Made by a program: the position numbers and the translations under genes. Source: Clitopilus passeckerianus (lineage: Eukaryota; Basidiomycota; Agaricomycetes; Agaricales; Entolomataceae). From it: a stretch of 64,000 bases of DNA. The first letter of the stretch is position 1; each line of letters begins with the position of its first letter. The DNA lies in the NCBI GenBank assembly GCA_944990035.1, contig CALYLX010000040.1:310001-374000 (forward strand), in the 5' to 3' direction. This document shows, piece after piece, positions 55,435 to 64,000 of this stretch. The notes below the pieces were generated by a model, which made no database searches, was not told the DNA's origin, and saw only the letters and a program-made list of their open reading frames with translations.

Positions 55435-57998
55435 ATGACTTCGCGGCTAATTATTGCATTCGACGTGGGGACGACGTTCTCCGGCGCATCATATGCGTGA
55501 GCAGCCTTTATCTAACTTCTGCAACTCAAGATAGGGCACTGACTTCGCTTTTTCAAGGTTTCAGGATGGTAGTAGTACAAGCTCCCACCCGCCTGAGATC
55601 CACGGCGTCACTCGGTGGGTTCCTACTCTTCTGATGTAGTTAATTTGCTGACGGATCTCAACGCCTAGTTTTCCGGGTTTCATGGGGGCAGACTCCAAAA
55701 TACCCTCTCAAATTCTATACCGGGTGAATCCATCTCCGGAACCATATCGATTTGGCGCAGAGGTGGATGAGTATGAGCAGGGGGAGCATGAAGATGACTA
55801 CGTGGGCGGAGATGAACTTATCAAGGTTCAATGGTGGGCAAAGTCCGCTAGCTTTCGAACATTCGTAAATTCTGACTGGCAGCCGTCCTAGGTTCAAAAT
55901 CCTGTTAAGACCAGGACTAGTGTCTCCTCCTAGTGAAGTTAAGACCCAGCTACCGGTCGAAACAAACGCGGTGCAAGTTTTCGCAGACTACCTCAAATAC
56001 CTGCATGACTGCACAATGAAGTTCATTAAAGAAACACATGTAAACAGTTCGCATTTACTGAACGCCGTAGGCCCCAACATCCATTATATTTTGACGCATC
56101 CAAATGGGTGGGTTGGTCCTCAACAAGCGCGTATACGTGTAGCAGCTCACAAAGCTGGCCTGGTGCCCACACCCGAGGACTGTCGCCTTCACCTATTGAC
56201 CGAAGGTGAAGCCTCCATCAATTTCTGTGTCCAACAAGGCTTGACAGGAGATCTTATGAGTGTAAGTACCACATACAGCCCTCGATAAAAATGTTGTTTG
56301 GCTCATTTTCATCCTTTAGAATGAGGATGGGGTCGCCGTCATTGATGCTGGCGGCGGAACCATCGATATTAGCGCTTACCGGGGTTGCTCGGTATCAAAC
56401 AAATCGGACAAAAACCAGAAACCGAAGCTAGAAGAGATTACGGATGCTCGATGTTCGCAGAGGGTTTTTGACATGGGCCATAGATCGCGTGCTGACTACT
56501 TTAATCCCTAGGTTTAATGCAAGGGTCCATTTTTGTGACCAGGAACGCCGAGCAATATCTTCAGAGTAGGTGCTTCCACTTACAAGGCGTGATAAATCAC
56601 TTACCGTTCCCAAGAGAAACTCGAACACTTCAAATTCAAGGGTGACTTAGATCATATCGCCCGAGAGTTCGATCGATTTGCCAAAATTCGCTTCCGGACG
56701 CCCGACAGAGTGTCATTCATACGATTTGGGAAGATTGGTGACACTGAAATAACGTCTAATATCCGTAACGGACAGATTGGGATTCCAGGGCATTCCGCCA
56801 TACTGGTTGCGGATAAAACTGACTCAGCTTAGAAAGGAAATGGCAAAATTCTTCGAGCCTTCAATTGAGGCGATTGTGGACACCTTCAAAGATATCAAGA
56901 ACTCACCAAAAACTCGTTCAGTAATCAAGGCGCGCCTTTCATCCTATAGCTTTCTGTCAGCAGAGATTGATAGCATTTTTACCTAGCGAGCATTATTGGT
57001 CGGGGGTTTCGCTGGCAGCGAATACCTTTACATGGAGTTAAACGAGCGGCTCAAACCCTTAGGCATTGAGCTCTATCGTCCAGATCGTCATCTGTATGTC
57101 GCAACTGTTTTATCTTGATTTTGACTGCTGAGAGTTGCACAGAAACAAAGCCGTAGCTGATGGCGCTATTGCTTATTATCTGCATCGAACCGTGGTTGCA
57201 AGGGTTGTAAAGCACACTCTTGGAACTGAATGCCAAGTCCGATACGAAGCAGACAATGAGGAACACCGCAAGCGCTTCGTAACACATTCTTACATTAGTA
57301 AAGAGGATGGGTTCCGGTGGGTTCGGGGTGCATTTCGGCCCATCATAGCCAAGGTCCGTTCCTCCCTTATCCGAGCGTTTTTCTCTCATGGTCCAGCCTA
57401 GGGCACAGCGGTTAAGGACTCAGAGAACCCCACAGAGTATACCAGGGAATTTGTTGTGCGTGCCGAGGACGGGAAATTCGGGAGCTCAATATCCTCAGAT
57501 ATCGTTGAATATCGAGGCAACCTTCCTGGTACGCAGTTACAATGGGTGGATGCTGAACCTAGTACGTATTTTGATCTGAATCAGAGCTGGTTGCTCACTG
57601 TCAACTAGCCAACTACGACACATTGTGCACTATTGAACAGGCTCTTGGCCAGCGGACTCTCGATGAACTGGCGAAACTGCCCAAAATCACTGGAGATGGG
57701 GGGAAAAGATACGCGGAATATGATCATCATATATCGCTTGCACTAGGAGCACCAGAACTCACTGCTCACGGTGCTGTACGATACAGGGTTCGTGGTTTGC
57801 ATGCTCTAAAACCCAGATATCATGCTCATCATGGGTCTGACGATTATTAATAGCTGCCGTATAAGCGTAAACACGTTGAAATCAAGTGAGGAATCTTGCT
57901 CTTTTCGGCTTTGAGGTTGAAATTAACTTTGCCTTTGTAGGTCTGAGCTGAGAATAGTTTACTTTGATCGAGATGACGAGCCGGGAGGCGAGGATTGA
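55435..57998 (+). pseudogene. HSPA12-like Hsp70 family protein, unit 1, with a damaged splice site
   Basis: Actin-like ATPase of the Hsp70 superfamily. About a dozen exons read 'RLIIAFDVGTTFSGASYA' (phosphate-1 loop), 'PPEIHGVTRFPGFMGADSKI', 'VFADYLKYLHDCTMKF', 'THPNGWVGPQQARIR', 'LLTEGEASINFCVQQGL', 'VAVIDAGGGTIDISAYRGC' (phosphate-2), 'RALLVGGFAGSEYLYMEL' (adenosine motif), 'ARVVKHTLGTECQVRYE' and end 'SELRIVYFDRDDEPGGED'. All correspond to unit 2. At 56789, where unit 2 has a GTAAGT donor, this copy reads GGGCATTC. Only about 30 bases separate the homologous exon ends and no acceptor AG is in place, so the frame cannot be continued. The rest is well conserved, so decay would be recent. The usual Hsp70 substrate-binding domain is absent, as in HSPA12-type proteins. 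Confidence 0.7.
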
Positions 57999-58314
57999 GA
58001 GGGCCAGGATTAACGAGTGTTTTCCGGAACTCGTCGCAGGAATTTACAAGAATCCGTATTCCTAAGTCGTATTTTGTATCACCCATCCATTTGTAAGAGC
58101 ATTGTTAAAGTTTTCCCCTAATATTTTCCAGTTCCTAATCTGAACGTCTCGACGACTGCAGCTGATTTAGGTCGAGGTGGTTAGTCAAGAACTTCATATC
58201 CCCCTGTATGCGGCTGTACATGCGCTAGGTTCGAGTTGCTTTTCAAAGGACAAAATCAGCAAGAACTTAATATTTGTGTACAGCATCGACTAGGCAAATT
58301 TACATTCTGAAACT

Positions 58315-59604
58315 TCAAGCCACCACATCCTCCACCTCATCCATGTACTCCATACTCTGAAGAAGTGAATCGAGAACCACATTCGCTTTCAGCAGAATCT
58401 CCCCGTCATGTTCTGTATTACTGGATTTCCCGAGCCCAAGAGAGACCGAGGCGAATACCGCCACCTCATGATCTGCATCGGGGCGATAATCTGGGGAGTC
58501 GGTGTCAACCATTTCTTTAGGATTGAATCGAGAACCGGCTGGTGGAATCCATGGAAAGATTCGCACGGACGATATCTTCTGTTTGATTGCCACGTTGAGC
58601 TTGACTAGATTTGTGATGATAGGTTCCATGTCGCCCCGAAAAGTGGCTATAAACTCCTCGATTGCCAGAGTATCAATGCCGCCAAAAGCAATAATAACCT
58701 GTCTTGAGCAACAAAGCGCCTGTTCAGCCAGCTGCTGGACGGGAACCGCCTCTGAGCATACTGCGTGGGTTAGAGTCCGCCATCTCCCTGCAATTGGCCT
58801 GAAAGCTACGGCTGATTAGTAAAGAAGCGATAGCCTCGTGGAGACTGCTTACCACTATCCTGATGGATGAGTTTCTCGTAGACGTGTGAAAGAGCCGCGT
58901 CCAAGTGTCGATTGTCTGACCAGTTCTTGCTAATTTCAGAGTAAAGGAACTTGACTATGCAGGTTTGTAGTGTAAATTGGATCCAGGCAATTCGAACTCC
59001 CTGGTCGTTCTGAACAGCTCGGCTGTCCACGGCCTTGCGGAGGTCAGCCCCAATGAATTCGCTGATCTCTTGCTGAGCCTGATGAATCTTCCGGTCTTGG
59101 TCACTAGCGGCAGCCTGGGCCGGCAAAACGGGTTCAAAAGTTCCGCAAGATACAGCGATCTGGGCTGAAACTTGCTCTATGTCAAAGTTCAATGCTTCTG
59201 TCAGGCTGACAATATCAGCGCATGAGAAGGAATCGGCCTGGCTGAGGAAGACGTTCGCGGCGTGTAGTTCGGCAGATTTCTCCGCGAGTTGTTGTTTGGT
59301 AGAATGATGCTTCAACCGCTCTGACTCCAGGGTCCCCTGCAAATCCTCTATTTGGTCTTCGAGTTCATAGAATTGTCGCCTTTTTTTCTTGAGTCTACTT
59401 CGTAAGTCGACCACATAAGGGTGGGACTTGACAGAGTGGTCAGGGTGGTTCTGCCCAGAGTGCGAATTCCCACGTCTAATCCATATCATCAGCACTCATC
59501 CTCAACGTCAGGAAATAGACAGGTTTTGACCCACTCAGACCGATGCCTGGAGTCTCCTGCATCATTTCTTTCTTTGTCGACTTGAGCTTCATGAAGTTCT
59601 TCAT
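58315..59604 (-). CDS. Coiled-coil protein CC2 (unit 2), intact copy with the novel C-terminal domain
   Basis: Probable start at ATG 59604 or 59592 (MKNFMKLKSTKKEMMQETPG), spliced by an intron of about 60 bp to 'RGNSHSGQNHPDHSVKSHPY'; this first exon is tentative. A basic coiled coil follows ('LRSRLKKKRRQFYELEDQIE', 'LKHHSTKQQLAEKSAELHAA'). Then the domain shared with CC0 and CC1: 'FDIEQVSAQIAVSCGTFEPV', 'RIAWIQFTLQTCIVKFLYSE', 'HVYEKLIHQDSG', GRWRTLTHAV (across an intron using acceptor GCAG), 'AFGGIDTLAIEEFIATFRGD', 'KISSVRIFPWIPPAGSRFNP', 'EVAVFASVSLGLGKSS' and 'SLLQSMEYMDEVEDVVA'. About 400 residues, no signal peptide or membrane helix. It is divergent from Hsp70-like gene 2 across about 460 bp. 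Function unknown; pairing with the Hsp70 suggests a partner. Confidence 0.75.
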
Positions 59605-60064
59605 TATTCGACTCGTTTTCGCGACCTCCAGGCAAAGAGGTCAGAGAGTGGTGCGGTTTGTCCTCCGAAGGGGTCTATATAGCAGAATGAGTACTGTTGT
59701 CGTGAACTTGAATGACGAAGCTTGGAGAGATAACTAACACATTCAACGATCTCCGGGCTTTCCTCCCTCTTGCAGACTGCAGGAGTTGTGGGCTTCATTG
59801 CGACGAATTCCAAGACTCCACGTCTAACTCGATTCATCAGGGCGCGGAAAATTTGTCCTTTTGCTAGGCTAACAAAGAAAACGAGCCTTTTAACAGATTT
59901 CGGACGGTGTGGACCGAAGAAGAGTTTGCATTGTCCAACAAACTTTTATTACAAAAGACGCGTTACGGCTCACATAATATTGGCCATAAATACGCGCATC
60001 CTTTGAAGTTGCCACCAAACACTCTTTCCTCCTTCTCAGCACGCCCTATTCAGAATTCCTGGAT
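59605..60064. other. Divergent promoter region of unit 2 (CC2 / Hsp70-like 2)
   Basis: About 460 bp. GACGCGTTACGGCTCACATAA at about 59957 resembles the corresponding sequence of unit 1, and CATAAATA near 59985 may serve as the TATA element of the Hsp70-like gene. Confidence 0.5.
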
Positions 60065-62624
60065 ATGACCCAGAGATTAATCATCGCGTTTGATGTTGGA
60101 ACGACGTTCTCTGGCGTGTCTTATGCGTAAGTCCGACTTAGTCTTTAGTGGCCTTCACTCAATGAAAGGTTTCAAATTTTAGCTTTCTGGACGGCAGTGG
60201 CCAGCCACCTGAGATACATGGAGTAACACGGTGGGAATACCACCCATTTGGATTTCATGTTTTCTGACATGATTTGACGCAAAGGTTCCCCGGATTTATG
60301 GGAGCTGATTCGAAAATCCCGTCCCAAGTTCTCTATCGTCAGGGGCCAACCGTCGTCCCCTATCGTATGGGGTCGGAAGTAGACGAGTTCGAACAAGATT
60401 GTTCTGAGGAGGCCGTTGCAATCATGGAAGACTGCGTAAAAGTCCAATGGTAAATAATACCTTCCCAATGACCGAAACATTCTCTTCACATATGTCTAGG
60501 TTCAAAATCCTTCCGAGGCCAGGGATGCTCGCCCCTCCCAGTGAAATCAAGACACAACTTCCAGTTGAAATCAGCGCCATTCACGTATTTGCCGACTACC
60601 TTCGCTATCTTCACGAATGCACCATGAAATTCATTGAAGAAACTCATATCAATAGTGTCCCATTGTTGGCTGCGATTGGTACGAATATTCACTACGTTCT
60701 GACGCATCCAAATGGGTGGGTCGGACCTCAACAAGCGCGTATACGCGCTGCAGCAGCCAAAGCTGGCTTGGTGAAAAATGCAGACGACAAACGTCTTCAT
60801 CTTTTAACAGAAGGAGAAGCTTCAATCAACTTCTGCGTACAGCAAGGCCTAGCCAAAGATTTGATCAGCGTAAGATTCTCGCACATGAATTGCATTTCAA
60901 ACTTCTCATGTTTTTTACTGACTAGCATACCGACGGAGTGGCTGTCATTGACGCTGGCGGAGGAACCATAGATATCAGCGCTTACCGAAGCTGTTCGACA
61001 TTGATCGACAAGAACGAAAAGATGAAGTTGGAAGAGATTACGGATGCCAGATGTACGTTCTTTACTCAGTACCGAAGAACAGAGCCTCAATACCCAGTGT
61101 ACTAGGCTTGATGCAAGGCTCTATTTTTGTCACATTGAATGCGGAAAAGTACCTCAAGAGTACGTCTTTCTTGATGCAATCGTCGACTTATCAGTGCTCG
61201 CTCATGTATTCCTTTCTATTCTGAAGAACACCTGAGGCACTCGAAATATAAAGCCGACATCGACCACATTACTGCGCAATTCGATCGTATGGCCAAGCTC
61301 CGCTTTCGGTCATCTGAGAGCAATTCTTTCATCAAGTTCGGGAAGATTGGCGATACCGAACCCGAATCTAGCATACGGAACGGACAGATAATCATAGGAG
61401 GGTAAGTTTTCCTATAAATGCTTTTCATGTTTTTCTGATAGTGAGCTCAGGAAACAAATGGCCGAATTCTTTGAGCCATCGATTGCGGGAATTGTAGAAA
61501 CCTTTAAGGACATCAAAGCCTCACCGAAAAGTTCTACAGCCGTTAAGGCGAGTCTGTCGGCCAAACATTGCCTCCCGTGTACTGACGAGGAATGTTCCAG
61601 CGAGCATTGTTAGTTGGAGGTTTTGCAGCTAGCGAATACCTATATACAGAGCTCAAAGTGCGATTGAAACCACTGGGCGTAGAACTCTATCGTCCCGACC
61701 GTCACTTGTAAGTAGAGCAATTTGTTTTCCAGTACGTCTACTTGTAATCCGACCAATATCTGCAGGAACAAAGCTGTCGCAAATGGCGCTGTCGCTCATT
61801 TCCTGAATCGTGCCGTAGTGGCACGGGTTGCGAAGCATACGCTCGGCACTAGGTGTAGCGTTCGCTATGACCCCGATAATTACGAACACCGAAAACGTTA
61901 TAATGCTTCCTGGATCAGCACAGCCGATGGCTATCGGTGGCTTTCTGGGCTATTCTGGCCAATTATTACCAAGGAAAGCTACAAAAGTATTCCTGCTCGG
62001 TGTATCATCTCACCTCATCTTGTTCTTGTTCACAGGGTACATCCGTTAAAGACACTCAAACTCCTACGGAGTATACCAGGCCATTCGAGCAAGCCGCAAA
62101 GGATGGCAACTTCCCTGAGGTACTCTCCTCGCCTATTCTAGAATACAGGGGGCGCCTTCCCGGAACCGATATGCAATGGATGGATATTGAACCAGGTGGG
62201 TTTTACATGATAATCTCCGGGCTGTGCTGCTGAACGCTGAATAGACAAGTACGAGACCCTCTGCACCGTCGAGTGCAAGCTCCGTGAACGAACCTTATCG
62301 GACCTACGAAAGCTTCCCAAGCGTACGGGAAACATGGGCTACCAATATGTTACATGCGAGTACGACGTATCGTTGTTCCTCGGAGCACCTGAATTGAGTG
62401 CCCAAACCGTGCTTCGGTACCAGGTGGGTTATTCCGTTTTTCGTTGTGATATGACCCCTCAAGATTCACGCCTTCTATTTCGATGAAGCTGCCAAGGTAC
62501 AAACCTGTTGAAGTCAAGTAAGTCCATCATCTTCTTGACTTTCTGCGAGGATGCTTGGCCTTAGACCCGACTTTCTAGATCTGACCCTGCTATCGTGTAT
62601 TTCGATGACGATCGCGAACTATAA
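60065..62624 (+). CDS. HSPA12-like Hsp70 family protein, unit 2
   Basis: About a dozen exons encode roughly 610 residues. Blocks seen: 'RLIIAFDVGTTFSGVSYA' (phosphate-1), 'PPEIHGVTRFPGFMGADSKI', 'LHECTMKFIEETHINS', 'VLTHPNGWVGPQQARIRAAA', 'LLTEGEASINFCVQQGLAKD', 'GVAVIDAGGGTIDISAYRSC' (phosphate-2), 'CLMQGSIFVTLNAEKYLK', 'RALLVGGFAASEYLYTEL' (adenosine), 'NKAVANGAVAHFLNRAVVAR' and the end 'SDPAIVYFDDDREL'. This is the HSPA12 branch: an ATPase domain with a divergent short C-terminus. One donor (AAG|GAAAGC at 61974) is non-canonical, while unit 1 has GTCCGT there. One intron uses a GC donor in both copies (AAG|GCGAGT near 61547). If the GA site is not spliced, the protein loses its last 135 residues or so. 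Expected location is the cytosol. Confidence 0.78.
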
Positions 62625-64000
62625 GCTAGCATTTCACTGAAATGGCATGCTCTCCTTGGATGTAGCATTCTGTGTTTTGGATGGTTCCTCGTACTCCCTA
62701 TCTGTCTTATATTTTTCATTTAATTGAAGGATTAGCATACGCTCGCGAGTTGGCACTATGACTATGGATTGGGGTCTTGACGAAAAGAGAAAAATAATTA
62801 ATTTAGAGAAGGTAAGAGAGGGCACGCCGAAAGCGGCACAAGCCTTCTATCCATCATCGGAGTCATAAAATTGAGCGCTTTCTCGGAAGGATCCGCTTTC
62901 TCCGTTTTAAATACTTCCAGCCGCTCTCGGCTTCGACCTGAACCTAAATTCGAGAAGATGTACGGATGCTTCGCTCTCTTACATGGCCAGTGAAAAGCGT
63001 CGACACTACCCATGGGTTCTAGAAAGAAATATAAAAAATTATGGTTTTCTTTTCTTGTTGGGTACTTGACGTGAAGTGAGGTTTAGCTCGGGCCGCCGCT
63101 TTGAAGGCCGTACTTAGGCTGCCACGATCCTCGAACATTTTACGAAGAACATGTCAAATTATTCAATAAGGGTGGTCGACTTGAGTTGTTTCCCCGAACA
63201 CAATATCCGATGACTTCCCGCTTTCAAGAGGCGTTTCCTCTATATATTTGGAGGGCTGACTAGACAAGGAATAACCAATCAGTGGCGTATTGAACATGTG
63301 AAATATCGAGGAATGTATGTTGATTCTTCGAGTCCTCCCACCCGACTCCGTAAGATATTTGCAATTCCTGCCTATTACCCCTCAATTAGCGGGAAGACTT
63401 CCCCAGTCTTTACCCGACTTTTCTTCCTCCTTCATCAAACAAACTCGTTTATTTCCTGGGGATCAAATCATCGACTCCACTAGGTGAGTTACCACAGTGG
63501 CCTACCTTTCTCCCGCAAGTCGCAGGAGTCTCTGATGTCAAGATGCATGCGAGGGGAAGAGTTACAGTCCAGGCCGACGCCCGTTCATAATTTGGTATTA
63601 GGATGCATAACCGAGATATGGGGGAGATTCATGTCCCCGATAGTCATCACTTAAATTTAACGAGTGTCGGAAGAATTTGATCTCTTGTTGAAAGCGGGAA
63701 TGGAGAAGGTCAAGGATACGAACGGAGTACGTACATCCAGGTCCACTGGTCGCGGGAGGCCACTGGGAGAGGTTTGGTATTCTCCGAGAGGACCAGGAGT
63801 ACCAAGCAGCCTTTCTCGCGTTTTACCGGCACAGTTTGACATAGGCGCTTGCGGCGAAATGGTACGATAACGCTTACCGCGAAGAGGCCAAGGGGTGGCT
63901 GCGGATGGGAATTCTACCCCAGAGACTCAGGTGAAGAACCCAAAAGAGGATCACAGAGAGATCAGAGAATGTTGGACGGCATCTTGACGTGGGCATATAA
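62625..64000. other. Right-end region without a recognised gene
   Basis: About 1.4 kb. ORFs of 60-70 codons at 63298-63483 and 63664-63870 have no recognisable domain. The latter ('EEFDLLLKAGMEKVKDTNGV') could be an exon of a gene continuing to the right. Nothing else is seen. Confidence 0.4.

Noticed and set aside
1..64000. CRISPR arrays, insertion sequences, retrotransposon open frames, rRNA and tRNA genes
   Set aside because: None was seen by eye. The intron-rich eukaryotic gene structure makes prokaryotic features irrelevant, and no reverse transcriptase or transposase motif was recognised. A tRNA could be missed without a covariance-model scan.

Overview
The window is nuclear DNA of a filamentous basidiomycete, almost certainly an Agaricomycete. 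Nearly every gene is cut by 45-70 bp GT-AG introns. There are families of F-box/LRR-like proteins and HSPA12-type Hsp70 paralogues typical of that group, and three tandem secreted GH7 cellobiohydrolases with CBM1 modules. The GH7 set points to a white-rot or litter-decomposing plant-biomass degrader.

Layout. 1-4772 (minus): the 5' half of GCN1 and a complete CTK3 (CTD-kinase gamma subunit). 5018-10817 (plus): three tandem F-box/LRR-like paralogues. 11295-16846: a small-molecule metabolism group, namely a mitochondrial-type class III CoA-transferase (with a probable frameshift), a beta-propeller lactonase-like protein and a PrpF-family isomerase. 17533-18195: a single-pass membrane protein. 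19673-27786: three GH7 genes in a row, all plus, with TATA boxes, CreA/Mig1-like sites and a shared upstream element about 0.6 kb before each ATG. 28278-28727: a small disordered protein with a duplicated motif. 29264-32384 (minus): two paralogous small secreted cysteine-rich proteins split into nine exons, including 14 and 16 nt micro-exons.

33508-38125 (minus): two proteins of unknown function, the larger with an F-box-like N-terminus. 39101-41299 (minus): a secreted type-B carboxylesterase. 41756-50342: a fungal 'SHDQGWG' domain protein, an F-box relic with an in-frame stop, a paralogous pair of unknown acidic proteins, a calcineurin-like metallophosphoesterase and another F-box/LRR-like gene.

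50658-62624 is the most unusual region. A long coiled-coil protein (CC0) is followed by two copies of a divergent gene pair, each a coiled-coil protein on the minus strand and an HSPA12-like Hsp70 on the plus strand. CC0, CC1 and CC2 share a C-terminal domain I do not recognise. Unit 1 (53662-57998) carries several lesions in both partners. Unit 2 (58315-62624) looks largely intact apart from one non-canonical splice donor in its Hsp70. This may be a coiled-coil/Hsp70 module evolving by duplication and decay.

All exon models were built by eye from reading frames, GT-AG signals and comparison between paralogues. Boundaries and starts without a paralogue check are tentative.
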